A stretch of 64,000 bases of DNA, taken from NCBI GenBank assembly GCA_030692565.1, contig JAUYAO010000044.1:1-64000 (forward strand), written 5' to 3'. The translations under genes were made by a program, and so were the position numbers. The stretch comes from Nitrospira sp. GTDB taxonomy: Bacteria > Nitrospirota > Nitrospiria > Nitrospirales > Nitrospiraceae. Under the pieces are notes generated by a model. It searched no databases, was not told the origin of the DNA, and was given only the letters and a program-made list of their open reading frames with translations. Of this stretch, positions 18,465 to 27,467 are shown one piece after another. Each line of letters begins with the position of its first letter. Position 1 is the first letter of the stretch.

Positions 18465-19361
18465 CTACACCGGACACTTTCGAAGGAACACCAGCATGTC
18501 ATGCCCTTTGCCGAACAGGCGAGCCGGCATCGCCAGAATTTCTGTTGCGATTCTGAGCAGACGATACGATACATAACCGGCCTCCTTCCGCTCTGCCAGA
18601 GAGACCCGCCGGGTTTCGCTCCGCTCGACATCAAATCCGCACCGCCGCGCCAGTTTAGCCAGCGAGCTCGGATTAAAAAAGCTGATATGGCCGCCGTGCT
18701 CCGCCACCTGAAAATATCCCCAGCGGGCGCCAACCAACCGAACCGTCCAACTCGCGCCATTGCCCGTTCCCACCACGAGCACTCCGTTTGGCTTGAGTAT
18801 CCGCCACACCTCTCTCAACAGCGCACTGGGATCCGGAAGATGTTCGATGACCTCCATCAGGGTCACCGCATCGAAGCTCGATGCGGGAAAGCGTGCCTCC
18901 TCAAGATACCCGTGAAAGACTTTCAATCCGGTGCTCTTGGCAAACTCCGCCGCTTGCGCCGCAGGCTCGACCCCTTCGGCATCGAACCCCTGCGTCACCG
19001 CGCTTTGAAGCAACGCCCCGCTGGAACAGCCGATATCGAGCAGCCTGGCACCCCTCCCCGACTCGGAGCGAATGAGCGCGCGCACCGTCCCAAACAACTT
19101 GGCAGCCCGAGCATCGTGCCGGCGCTGTGTGCGCAGAGTCGGGAGCGTCCCTCTCGGCGTATCGAACTCTTTCATCGAGCTGGCATAAGCTGTTGCTGTA
19201 ATCTGACTGACGAGCTGGCCGCACGCCTGACAGCGTCGCAACGGCCCTTCCGGCAACACAATCGTTGTTTCGGCCAACGTGTCCGAGCACCCGACCGGGC
19301 AACACTCGATCAACCGCCCGCTGTCAATCAGACCGCCGTTGCCGCCATCGCTACCGCTCAT
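18465..19361 (-). CDS. SAM-dependent methyltransferase with N-terminal Cys-rich segment
   Basis: A class I methyltransferase of 298 aa. The N-terminus has paired cysteines (CCPVGC, then CQACGQ), possibly zinc-binding. The SAM fold starts at ARLLDIGCSSGALL, with LMEVIEHLPDPSALLREVWRILKPNG. The start is the ATG at 19361, overlapping the upstream glycosyltransferase stop as ATGA. A longer reading frame exists but overlaps that gene. It probably methylates a core or O-antigen sugar. Confidence 0.85.
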   Translation of the reverse strand: MSGSDGGNGGLIDSGRLIECCPVGCSDTLAETTIVLPEGPLRRCQACGQLVSQITATAYASSMKEFDTPRGTLPTLRTQRRHDARAAKLFGTVRALIRSESGRGARLLDIGCSSGALLQSAVTQGFDAEGVEPAAQAAEFAKSTGLKVFHGYLEEARFPASSFDAVTLMEVIEHLPDPSALLREVWRILKPNGVLVVGTGNGASWTVRLVGARWGYFQVAEHGGHISFFNPSSLAKLARRCGFDVERSETRRVSLAERKEAGYVSYRLLRIATEILAMPARLFGKGHDMLVFLRKCPV

Positions 19362-20179
19362 TTTGCTCCCATCAGATATCGGCTGATCCCGACAACCGCT
19401 TCCGTGTCCTTGGTTCGCAGGACCTGATCCAGTCGCGTCCGGTTCTCCTCCAGCCGACTTCTCGCCTGCTCTTGATGCCACAAATGAAACACCGGCGCGG
19501 CATAGCGCGCTGACTTGTGCTTGACCCCGCTCCGCAACAGTCGAATGACCAGGTCAGAATCCTCCAACCCCCAGCCTTCATACGCCTCATCCAAACCGTT
19601 CACGCGCAAGAGATCGTTCCGCCAGGCTGACAGATTGCAGGTCTTCATCCCTTCCCATCGGTTTGGGGCCCACTTACGCAACACGCCGTCCGGCAATACC
19701 AGGAGCGGCAAGAGGCGGTTGATATCGCGGCGGGCCCAGGAGCGGGCCCACTGCACCCAGGACCACTGATGAGCCGGAAGATGCTCGCGCAGGACGCGCT
19801 GCGTACACCCGGCAGACAACAGCACTCGATTCGCGCCGAGAAAATATCCCGGCTCCGCCAGGCGCTTGTGCGCCCCTACAAACAGCCGGGACGGAATGCA
19901 ATCCCCGTCGGTAAAGATAATATAGTCCGCTGTCGTGGCGGCGACCGCTCGATTCCGAATGGCGGCGGCACGAAAGCCTCGATCCTCCTGCCACACATGC
20001 CGAACCGAGCCTTTGCTCCGACGCTGAAAACCTTGAATGACCGCAGCGGTCTCGGACGTCGACCCGTCATCGGCCACCACCAGCTCAAAGTCCTGATCGG
20101 TCTGCGCCTCAAATCCCGCCAAGACGGCGCCCAGGGCATCGGGGCGATTATAGGTCGTGACAATGACGGCGGTCTTCAT
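19358..20179 (-). CDS. Glycosyltransferase family 2 (WaaE/WbbL-like)
   Basis: A 273-aa inverting GT-A enzyme starting at MKTAVIVTTYNRPDALGAVL. The nucleotide-binding motif is VVADDGSTSET, the DxD-like motif lies in IIFTDGDCIPS, and the C-terminal galactosyltransferase-like segment is EGWGLEDSDLVIRLL. The ATG at 20179 overlaps the preceding stop as ATGA. The later stop overlaps the methyltransferase start in the same way, so three genes form a coupled chain. Confidence 0.88.
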   Translation of the reverse strand: MKTAVIVTTYNRPDALGAVLAGFEAQTDQDFELVVADDGSTSETAAVIQGFQRRSKGSVRHVWQEDRGFRAAAIRNRAVAATTADYIIFTDGDCIPSRLFVGAHKRLAEPGYFLGANRVLLSAGCTQRVLREHLPAHQWSWVQWARSWARRDINRLLPLLVLPDGVLRKWAPNRWEGMKTCNLSAWRNDLLRVNGLDEAYEGWGLEDSDLVIRLLRSGVKHKSARYAAPVFHLWHQEQARSRLEENRTRLDQVLRTKDTEAVVGISRYLMGAK

Positions 20180-20979
20180 GCCGATGGCGATCCGCCGGGC
20201 CGGCGCAGCGGAGCCTGCGTAGGGAGCGGCCAATGTTCTTGCGCTTCATATCGCTTGGCATACCGATAAAACGTACCCTCGAAATTCCCGAACGCGATCA
20301 CGAATCCAGGCCAGCCGTCCAGGAATCCCTTCTTGAACACATAATGTTTGATGAAAGACCAGACCCCATGCGCCAGAGCCTGCCCCATCGACACGCGCTT
20401 GTCTGCAATCTTCAACACCCCGAGGGTGGAATAGCGGTTCGCCTTCTTGAGTACTTCTTCGAAGTTTCTGAACGGAACCTGCCAGATGGCATGCTTCAAC
20501 CGCCCCACGGGCTTGGGAGTCAGCAATTCATAGCCTTCATGAACGGGGGACTCCACATAGGTCATCGCGCCTTTGCGGAAGAACTGGGGTTGCCTGAAAT
20601 TCGGATACCAGCCGGAATGCGCCACCCATTGCCCCATGAAATAATTCCGCCGGGGCACGAGGTACGCACCATGCGCAGGGGATCCGGCCAGCAAGGCGAG
20701 GATTTCATCGCGGACTTCCGGCGTGCACTGCTCATCGGTGTCGATGCTCAGAATCCACTCGTGCGTGCACGCGGCGATGGCGCGGTTGCGCAGATGGCCG
20801 AATCCTTCGAACGGAATCTGAACGACCCGCGCCCCCATCTCCGCCGCGATCCGATCCGTTCCGTCTGTGCTGGCGGAATCCGCCAAGACGATCTCGTCCG
20901 CCCACAGCACGCTCTTGATCGTAGAGGCAATTTTCCCGGCTTCGTTATAGGCAATGATGTAGGCGGATATTTTCTGCAT
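20176..20979 (-). CDS. Glycosyltransferase family 2 (WaaE/KdtX-like core glucosyltransferase)
   Basis: A 267-aa GT2 protein beginning MQKISAYIIAYNEAGKIAST. The donor-binding ADSASTDGTDRIA and WILSIDTDEQCTPE with DTD are visible. The C-terminal part LKIADKRVSMGQALAHGVWSF is characteristic of the lipooligosaccharide beta-1,4-glucosyltransferase group (WaaE/LgtF). It would act at the cytoplasmic face on lipid A-core. A nonamer repeat array lies in its 5' leader, seven bases upstream of the ATG. Confidence 0.88.
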   Translation of the reverse strand: MQKISAYIIAYNEAGKIASTIKSVLWADEIVLADSASTDGTDRIAAEMGARVVQIPFEGFGHLRNRAIAACTHEWILSIDTDEQCTPEVRDEILALLAGSPAHGAYLVPRRNYFMGQWVAHSGWYPNFRQPQFFRKGAMTYVESPVHEGYELLTPKPVGRLKHAIWQVPFRNFEEVLKKANRYSTLGVLKIADKRVSMGQALAHGVWSFIKHYVFKKGFLDGWPGFVIAFGNFEGTFYRYAKRYEAQEHWPLPTQAPLRRPGGSPSA

Positions 20980-20985
20980 GCTACA

Positions 20986-21104
20986 CTGGCCTATCTGGTT
21001 TGCGAGACAAGCAGGACTGACGCGAAAGGCGTGACTCGTCTGCTGCCATATCCCGTATTTCCAACAAATCTCGCAAGTCTCGCCTATCTCGCTCTTCCCG
21101 CATC
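20986..21104. repeat. Nonamer inverted array A (GCGAGACTT type)
   Basis: A left arm of 9-bp units (20986-21039: CTGGCCTAT, CTGGTTTGC, GAGACAAGC, AGGACTGAC, GCGAAAGGC, GTGACTCGT) faces a right arm at 21067-21104. The complement of the right arm reads GCGGGAAGA, GCGAGATAG, GCGAGACTT, GCGAG. The units are degenerate but keep a 9-bp rhythm and GCGAGAC-like cores. The right arm encodes the last residues and the stop codon (GRAR-stop) of the O-antigen ligase-like gene. Confidence 0.65.
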
Positions 21105-22331
21105 ACCGATCACCTTCCCCTTCTCCAGCCCCTCGGCCGTTGAGCGTGGCACTGCCAAGAGGACTCCCAAGAATGTTGCCAGGAGATGTCCCTCCGCGAA
21201 CGTTCTGAAATGTGAGCTGAAGAGACTCGTCACGCACCATCCGGCAAGGATAGCGACAGCCAACCCCCGGTAGGCTTGAGGACCGTCACGATCAAAACCC
21301 AATGCAAATAACCACCCTATAAAAACCAGAATGCCGACGATCCCGTGCTCAACAAAAACGGCCAAATACTGATTGTGCGAGTCTCCCGTCGGCTCGGCCC
21401 GCCAATCCTCGGGAGGATACTTACCGGCGATATGCTCACGATACGCTTGAGGGAATCCTCCCGTTCCAACACCAAATACCCAATGCTCGCCGATGATTTC
21501 AAGCGTGTTGGCATAGAACACACGCCTGGCACCGAATCCTGTATGGCTTTCCAAGTCAGACTCATGGGTCCATTCTGTTATGGCCTTGCTCATTTTTCCC
21601 TGAACTTTAGGAGAGACAGCAAAAGCCAAGCCAGCAGCCACGAAGAGTCCGACGAGAATGAGTACCCGATGCTTCCACGACGCCCGCCACGACAGGAGGA
21701 GACTAAGACCCAGCCCCAAAACAACGTACGCACTTCTCGAATCCGTAATAAATACAATGTTCGTGACGAAGAAAACTCCAAGTATGAGCCAGACCCAAGG
21801 GGCTAGACCAAGGCTCTTCTGTTCCAATACCGTCCAGGCACAAATCAAAGCAGCGCAGGCAAAGGCCATCCCTTGCGTGCCATAGTTCCGCAGCAGATCG
21901 GCGGGGCCACGCCAGAGAGTCACTAAACCAGTAGCGGCTGCAAACGAACCGGCAACCCCCACGACGGTTCCAATGAGGAACGTAGCCAACAGCCGATCCC
22001 TCCAACGAGCCTCATCAAATATGGCTAGCGTTAGAAACATCCAGAAAATGGTACGCCACTTGAACACATCGATCCATCGCTCAGACCAAGGAACCGAGGC
22101 ATACAACACCCCTGTCAGGACAATCCCGAGAAAGGCAATCGCCCAATGACTTGATGGCCGATTCAGCACTTGCCTGAAACGGTCAATAGCCTGACCACTC
22201 GCAAGGAACGCCACATAAGCTAGGACCAGGCCGATCGTGCCCACCGAGGGTGAATACAAGAGCCCTACGCAGGCAATGATGGCCGCAAGCCGCCCCAGAT
22301 CGATGAGTCGTTGAGAGGAAATGACTGCCAT
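21084..22331 (-). CDS. O-antigen ligase/polymerase family membrane protein (WaaL-like)
   Basis: A 415-aa polytopic protein with about ten hydrophobic segments and the Wzy_C/O-antigen ligase region. The large periplasmic loop carries FYANTLEIIGEHWVFGVGTG and GDSHNQYLAVFVEHG, the pattern seen in WaaL proteins. It would attach undecaprenyl-PP-linked glycan to lipid A-core in the periplasm, or polymerise it. No second protein of this family is visible, so ligase versus polymerase cannot be separated. The C-terminal residues come from repeat array A. Confidence 0.85.
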   Translation of the reverse strand: MAVISSQRLIDLGRLAAIIACVGLLYSPSVGTIGLVLAYVAFLASGQAIDRFRQVLNRPSSHWAIAFLGIVLTGVLYASVPWSERWIDVFKWRTIFWMFLTLAIFDEARWRDRLLATFLIGTVVGVAGSFAAATGLVTLWRGPADLLRNYGTQGMAFACAALICAWTVLEQKSLGLAPWVWLILGVFFVTNIVFITDSRSAYVVLGLGLSLLLSWRASWKHRVLILVGLFVAAGLAFAVSPKVQGKMSKAITEWTHESDLESHTGFGARRVFYANTLEIIGEHWVFGVGTGGFPQAYREHIAGKYPPEDWRAEPTGDSHNQYLAVFVEHGIVGILVFIGWLFALGFDRDGPQAYRGLAVAILAGWCVTSLFSSHFRTFAEGHLLATFLGVLLAVPRSTAEGLEKGKVIGDAGRAR

Positions 22332-22344
22332 ATTTTAAAAAGAA

Positions 22345-23121
22345 CTAGTAGAGATACTTTCGGCGGATTTTCTGGAATACGGACGTCACCCGCCGGACAA
22401 AGTTGGGAGGGGCCGGCTCTAGGACGGAGCGAAAGTGCCCATTCTTGCTGCCCTGTTCCACAATAGGAGGTTCGAGCCAATACATGGCGATCCCGAGTTC
22501 CCGATCGATCCGCTCGAAGAGGTTGTCGATGGGAAAGATAATCCCGCGCTGTTCGATCCACCCTATCCGTAAACGGGCCGCCTGGCTCCCCAATACATAG
22601 GCCTCTCCCAACCGTCCGCGAGTGGACTTATACAAATGCCGGCCCGGGACCTTCAGGCGCCGAGGCGTATAGAGATTCCCCCCGCTGCCGATGAACAGCA
22701 CATGCGGAGAAGCGATGGACGAAGATTCTTTGAGCGCCGCCTGGAGCCGAGGAACAAATTGCCCGGCGAGGAGCGCATCATCTTCCAAAACCAGCGCCCG
22801 CTGCCAATTACGCTCGACGATCAGGCGCAATGCCTGGAGATGCTTCAACGCACAGGACTGTTGCCCGGGACTCAGGAGTGAGTCCGTAAAGTATCGGCTC
22901 GCAATGGTTGCATCCCAATCGCCGGCATCGTACGAATGGATAAATTCATATTTCAGATCGAGGCTCTGAAGCTGCCGTTCGATACTCCGCCGGCGATCTA
23001 CAAAATCTCTGGGGTTGATGACGAGTATCCCATCAAGCCCCGGCTCGTTCCGGTGACACTCCCGTTCAGTCATACCCGACCACACACCAACAAACCGTGT
23101 GCCCCGATGCACACCGGGCAT
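22345..23121 (-). CDS. Glycosyltransferase family 25 (LPS biosynthesis)
   Basis: A GT25-type enzyme. ILVINPRDFVDRRRSIERQL near residue 33 is the usual start of the domain, followed by GQQSCALKHLQALRLIVERNW and ALVLEDDALL with the EDD metal-binding acidic cluster, then GEAYVLGSQAARL. Family members add galactose or glucose to LPS core. The start is unsure: the ATG at 23121 gives 258 aa, while an ATG at 23073 gives 242 aa, and neither has a strong ribosome site. Confidence 0.83.
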   Translation of the reverse strand: MPGVHRGTRFVGVWSGMTERECHRNEPGLDGILVINPRDFVDRRRSIERQLQSLDLKYEFIHSYDAGDWDATIASRYFTDSLLSPGQQSCALKHLQALRLIVERNWQRALVLEDDALLAGQFVPRLQAALKESSSIASPHVLFIGSGGNLYTPRRLKVPGRHLYKSTRGRLGEAYVLGSQAARLRIGWIEQRGIIFPIDNLFERIDRELGIAMYWLEPPIVEQGSKNGHFRSVLEPAPPNFVRRVTSVFQKIRRKYLY

Positions 23122-23145
23122 ATGACGAACGGAGGCCTCGTCCCT

Positions 23146-24141
23146 TCAACCTTCACGTGGTACACCTCGCCGCTCGGCCAGGGACACGGCTAGGGCAAGA
23201 CCCGCAGCCAGCAGAATCCAACCTCCCAAAATTGCAATTTGAATATCGGGGGCGGCCCATTGAAACGCCAATGCCCCGGCACCGCACACACACATGAGAC
23301 CGTACTCCGCCAACGCGGTCTTTCGATGGCTCCACCCGCTCAGCACCAGCCGCTGATAACAGTGCTCGCGGTGGGCTCGCCAGAATCGCTCGCCGCGGAA
23401 AATCCGCTTCCCCAATGTCAGAGATGCATCCATAATGAACGGTGAAAAGACGAGAACAGGGAACCAGATTGACCAGACTCCGTCTCTCCATCCAATGAGG
23501 CCCAGCCCGGCTGCAAGAAAACCTAACGTCGTCGAACCCGCATCCCCAAGAAACATCCTGGCTGGATAAAAATTGAAGAGTAAGAATGCTCCTGATGCAG
23601 CGGCAATCGAAGCGCTCACAAGTGCAAGCAAGTTACTTCCGCCAAGCCACGCCACAACCGATAGGAAGCTAAACCCTATCAACGACATACCGCCGGCAAG
23701 CCCGTCCATCCCATCCATGAAATTATAGAGGTTGATCATCCACACGATAGCAATCACCGCAACAACGGACCAACCCAATCCAATCTGCCACAAAAGCACC
23801 CCCCACACGAATCCGGTCGCCGCAACGAAATGTATGACCAGTCGGGAGACGATCGGAAGGTTCCCGAGATCATCCAGAAAAGAAATCGCCACCAGCAGCA
23901 CTGCCCCGATCCATAGCGGCCACCACGCAACAGGAGAAACCAGCGACATGCTCACGGCGATACCAGCCGTGACACCGATACCTCCCGTTCTCGGAACAGG
24001 TCGTTCATGGAGTGATCGTTCATTGGGATGGTCGAGAAGATGACCGGCAAAATGGCGAAGCAGCCCCATAATCACGATCCAGGTGATCCCAAACGCAATC
24101 AAGGGAGAAATAAGAAGGCAAAAAGGAACTGCATTACTCAT
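23146..24141 (-). CDS. Undecaprenyl-phosphate HexNAc-1-phosphate transferase (WecA/WbpL-like)
   Basis: A 331-aa polytopic membrane enzyme of the MraY/WecA superfamily that starts glycan assembly on undecaprenyl phosphate. It has about ten helices, the early motif HERPVPRTGGIG, the acidic motif ISFLDDLG, the catalytic NLYNFMDGMDGLAGG, FLGDAGSTTLG, and the C-terminal AHREHCYQRLVLSGWSH corresponding to the HxHHH region. It lies just after the WbpV-like reductase, the same pairing as in Pseudomonas wbpV-wbpL. The substrate is therefore probably UDP-D-FucNAc or UDP-D-QuiNAc. Confidence 0.9.
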   Translation of the reverse strand: MSNAVPFCLLISPLIAFGITWIVIMGLLRHFAGHLLDHPNERSLHERPVPRTGGIGVTAGIAVSMSLVSPVAWWPLWIGAVLLVAISFLDDLGNLPIVSRLVIHFVAATGFVWGVLLWQIGLGWSVVAVIAIVWMINLYNFMDGMDGLAGGMSLIGFSFLSVVAWLGGSNLLALVSASIAAASGAFLLFNFYPARMFLGDAGSTTLGFLAAGLGLIGWRDGVWSIWFPVLVFSPFIMDASLTLGKRIFRGERFWRAHREHCYQRLVLSGWSHRKTALAEYGLMCVCGAGALAFQWAAPDIQIAILGGWILLAAGLALAVSLAERRGVPREG

Positions 24142-24173
24142 GAGATCGGTATAGATAACACGGCAACATCGGG

Positions 24174-25169
24174 TCAGGCCGACCTGAGGGAGTTCACAGC
24201 AGGCCCCCGAGTATACCAGGCCGCTGTCTCAGTAAGTCCCTGGTCTACTGAGAAAGGAGGCTGCCAGTCCAACTCCTGCCTGATCTTTGACGAGTTGACC
24301 TGCAGCGAACCGAGCAGCCGATCGATGACAGCCTGCTTTCCCAAGATCTTTCCCAGGAAGCGAAGGAGGAATACCGGCAACGGCCACAGACGTACAGATA
24401 CCCCGAGCGCCTTGCCAAGCCGCCGGATCAATTCAGCAGTGGAAAGATCCTCCCCGTCACTGGCCAGATAGGTGTGACCGGCAGCCCGTATGTCCTGCGC
24501 ACAACAGACTAGCGCATCGACTAAATTCCCACGATAGATAAGACTGCGCTGATTTTGAATACTGGCCAGGGGTAGTGGCACACCCCGACGCAGAACTTTC
24601 AGCAATTGTAAAAAGTTCCCTCCGACACCGGGTCCATATACAAGCGGTGACCGGACAACGACGATCTCCAGCCCTGTCTGCGTCGATACTCTCGCAAGAG
24701 CCTGTTCTGACTCCCACTTCGAAACTCCGTAGGGGTCCTGTGGATTCGGGAGATCCTGTTCGGTAAACGGGAAGAGGCTCTGTTCGCCGTTGACCTTGAT
24801 CGAACTCAAGTACACAAACCGACGGACACCTCGCGATGCAGCGGCTCGCGCCAGCCGCTCCGTCCAGTCTGTGTTGACCCGCCGAAACTCGCAGAGCGGA
24901 TCAGCCGCATCGTCGGTCATCACATGGACTCGAGCCGCCAAGTGAACCACTACCTGCACGGCCTGCAGCGCATGGTTTGTCTCGTCCGCACCGGATCGGT
25001 CGTGCAGCACCACCCGCTCCAGGCCGTTGGAATCTGAGACCACGCTCTGCGGCAGCTTCGCCCGATCTCGAACCGCCCCCCTCACCAGGAACCCGGCTTC
25101 CTGCAGGCAGCGGCAGAGGGCCGTCCCCACAAACCCGTTCGCTCCCGTTACCAGAATTCGGTCAGCCAC
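24174..25169 (-). CDS. WbpV-like NAD-dependent epimerase/reductase
   Basis: A 331-aa extended SDR protein. It has the Rossmann motif ILVTGANGFVGTALCR, VHLAARVHVM, SSIKVNGEQ, the catalytic YxxxK in DPYGVSKWESE, and RSPLVYGPGV. Proteins with the VHLAARVHVM and SSIKVNGE pattern include WbpV, the C4 reductase acting after WbpM to give UDP-QuiNAc or UDP-FucNAc. Context with WbpM- and WbpL-like genes supports this over UDP-glucose 4-epimerase. Confidence 0.85.
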   Translation of the reverse strand: MADRILVTGANGFVGTALCRCLQEAGFLVRGAVRDRAKLPQSVVSDSNGLERVVLHDRSGADETNHALQAVQVVVHLAARVHVMTDDAADPLCEFRRVNTDWTERLARAAASRGVRRFVYLSSIKVNGEQSLFPFTEQDLPNPQDPYGVSKWESEQALARVSTQTGLEIVVVRSPLVYGPGVGGNFLQLLKVLRRGVPLPLASIQNQRSLIYRGNLVDALVCCAQDIRAAGHTYLASDGEDLSTAELIRRLGKALGVSVRLWPLPVFLLRFLGKILGKQAVIDRLLGSLQVNSSKIRQELDWQPPFSVDQGLTETAAWYTRGPAVNSLRSA

Positions 25170-25187
25170 AGTCTGCCAGATACCGGA

Positions 25188-26315
25188 TCACTTGTGCCAG
25201 ACAAGTCGATTCACGTAATCCGTATAGCTCAGAATAATGCGGACCACTTTCTCAGACACGTTCGGCACATCGTAATCCCGGACGATCCGCAACCCGCGTT
25301 TATCTCCACGAGGCTGAGCTTCCAAAATCAACAAGGCCTGAAGCACTCTTTCCCTATCAAGCCCCGTCATCATCACCGCGCCTTCTTCCATGCCTTCCGG
25401 CCGCTCGTGAGCCTCACGGATATTCACCGCAGGGAAGTTAAGAATCGAGGACTCTTCGGTGATCGTCCCGCTATCCGATAAGACCGCACGTGCCTGCGTC
25501 TCCAAATGGACATAATCAAATAGTCCGAAGGGCTTGTGGAGTTCCACCAATGTCGGCAATTTCACCTTCTCTGATTCCATACGCACCCGCGTACGCGGGT
25601 GCGTGGAGCAGATAACCCGATGCCCGAACGTCTCGGCGAGAGCCTTGAGCAAGTCGACGAGCCTTTTGAACTGCGCCGGCGAATCGACATTTTCTTCTCG
25701 GTGAGCACTCACAACAAAGTACTTGTTCGGTGAAAGACGGAGCGCTTTCAGCACCTTCGACCGGCGGATCTTTCCCTGATAATGCGACAACACTTCATAC
25801 ATCGGGCTGCCGGTTTTGATTGCACGTTCCGGAGCTACCCCCTCCCTCAGCAAATACTCACGAGCCAACTCGCTGTAGGTCATATTGATATCGCTCAGAT
25901 GGTCGACGATCTTCCGGTTCAACTCCTCCGGAACGCGTTGATCGAAGCATCGATTGCCCGCTTCCATATGAAACACCGGGATCTTCCGGCGCTTGGCGAC
26001 AATGACGGCCAGACAGCTATTGGTATCGCCCAGCACCAACAGCGCATCGGGTTGCTCCTTGGCCAGGATCGGATCGATCTTGATCAGAATGGTTCCGATC
26101 GTTTCCGCAACCGATTGCCCGGCAGCCCCCAAGACATAGTCTGGTCTCCGAAGCTCCAGCTCCTTGAAGAAGATTTCGTTCAGCTCATAATCGTAGTTCT
26201 GGCCAGTATGCACCAGACAATGATTAGTATAGCGGTCAAGGGCGGTCAAGACTCGTGACAATCGAATGATCTCAGGGCGAGTACCCACCACTGTCATCAC
26301 TTTCAGCTTTTTCAT
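25188..26315 (-). CDS. fnlC: UDP-N-acetyl-L-talosamine 2-epimerase (FnlC/WbjD-like)
   Basis: A 375-aa non-hydrolysing UDP-HexNAc 2-epimerase fold: [69 protein letters not shown] and [13 protein letters not shown]. The [12 protein letters not shown] version, rather than GLRT, separates FnlC/Cap5G from WecB. It performs the final C2 epimerisation to UDP-L-FucNAc. It overlaps fnlB by 4 bp (ATGA). The order fnlA-fnlB-fnlC is conserved with known L-FucNAc loci. Confidence 0.92.
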   Translation of the reverse strand: MKKLKVMTVVGTRPEIIRLSRVLTALDRYTNHCLVHTGQNYDYELNEIFFKELELRRPDYVLGAAGQSVAETIGTILIKIDPILAKEQPDALLVLGDTNSCLAVIVAKRRKIPVFHMEAGNRCFDQRVPEELNRKIVDHLSDINMTYSELAREYLLREGVAPERAIKTGSPMYEVLSHYQGKIRRSKVLKALRLSPNKYFVVSAHREENVDSPAQFKRLVDLLKALAETFGHRVICSTHPRTRVRMESEKVKLPTLVELHKPFGLFDYVHLETQARAVLSDSGTITEESSILNFPAVNIREAHERPEGMEEGAVMMTGLDRERVLQALLILEAQPRGDKRGLRIVRDYDVPNVSEKVVRIILSYTDYVNRLVWHK

Positions 26316-27418
26316 AAGTCTACAGGCTCCCGAATCGTATCGGATCGTTGTGGATCGAAGATCTCGTGGGCCCAGAACAACGTCGTGAGCTCCGCCTGGC
26401 CTGTATTGGTAATGTCATGGGTACAGAACGTCGGCATATCGATATACTGCGGAACAGTTCCCGATACCTTGAATTCCACGATATCCCTCGTCAACAGTTT
26501 CCGAATTCGAATGACCGCATCCCCGCCCAGGACTAAGAACCGTTCGAACTTCCTGGCGTGGTAGTGGTTGCCTCTGGTGATACCGGGCTTCGTTGTCGAG
26601 ATGAAGCACTGCCCACCATGCAGACTCTTGACCGCCTCGAACAGATGCCCCCTGGCATCGCTGTGCAATTGGAGCGTCACCGGATAATGACGCGGATAGA
26701 GAAACGATCGGTAGGTGTTGAACAGGTCCAGATCCAGATCGGCTTTCAGGTCGGGGACAAGATGCGCCCGGTAACACCGATCAAACGCCTGCAACTTCGA
26801 AAGGCATTCGGACACTGACAGCCGCTCTCCCTCCACCCGCACCTGGCCGGATACATGGCCCTCTATGGCCGCAACGAGCGCACGTGACACTCTCTGAGCA
26901 TGCATCAACTCGAGCTGCCCATCTTGAATGATCTTCGGCTCCTCTCCCGAGGCAAGCTGGTGGCAAAATGTGGCCACGACGGAATTGTAAAACGGGCGCC
27001 CTCCCTCTCCATATACATTGGGAATCACAAGGTCTGTAAAAACGGCTCCGATTTCTGATGCCCAAGCCCCCAGCAGGGCGGCGCTTTTCTGTTTGGATCG
27101 CCCATAGGCCGTATCCCGCTCCTGATGGGTTGAATTTGCCAGGAGCACATGAGGTCGCGCCCCCGTTTGCCTACAGGCGGTAATAAGCTGATTAGTGAGC
27201 TCGAGGTTGACACGCTCGATGTCCTGATCATTGCCGCGATTCAGGCCTGCCAGATGGACAACCGCATCGGCTTGCCGGATCACTTCTTGGAAACGGGCGG
27301 GATCGCGAAAACCTTCCCGATCAACTTGAAGAATCTTGATCTCAGGTTTGGCGTGGCAATGTACTCGTAGATGCCAACCGAGAAATCCAGCCGCTCCTGT
27401 AATTGCTATCGTTGTCAT
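26312..27418 (-). CDS. fnlB: UDP-L-FucNAc pathway bifunctional epimerase/reductase (FnlB/WbjC/Cap5F)
   Basis: A 368-aa two-domain protein. The N-terminal SDR part starts [20 protein letters not shown] and has [11 protein letters not shown] and [12 protein letters not shown]. The C-terminal cupin begins around residue 245 ([20 protein letters not shown]) with the metal-binding [17 protein letters not shown]. In Cap5F the cupin does C3 epimerisation and the SDR the C4 reduction, giving UDP-L-6-deoxytalosamine. Both domains look complete. Confidence 0.93.
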   Translation of the reverse strand: MTTIAITGAAGFLGWHLRVHCHAKPEIKILQVDREGFRDPARFQEVIRQADAVVHLAGLNRGNDQDIERVNLELTNQLITACRQTGARPHVLLANSTHQERDTAYGRSKQKSAALLGAWASEIGAVFTDLVIPNVYGEGGRPFYNSVVATFCHQLASGEEPKIIQDGQLELMHAQRVSRALVAAIEGHVSGQVRVEGERLSVSECLSKLQAFDRCYRAHLVPDLKADLDLDLFNTYRSFLYPRHYPVTLQLHSDARGHLFEAVKSLHGGQCFISTTKPGITRGNHYHARKFERFLVLGGDAVIRIRKLLTRDIVEFKVSGTVPQYIDMPTFCTHDITNTGQAELTTLFWAHEIFDPQRSDTIREPVDL

Positions 27419-27467
27419 AAAGAAATCCTACCCGAGGAAGGAACTACGGGAACCACGCGGAGCCAGG

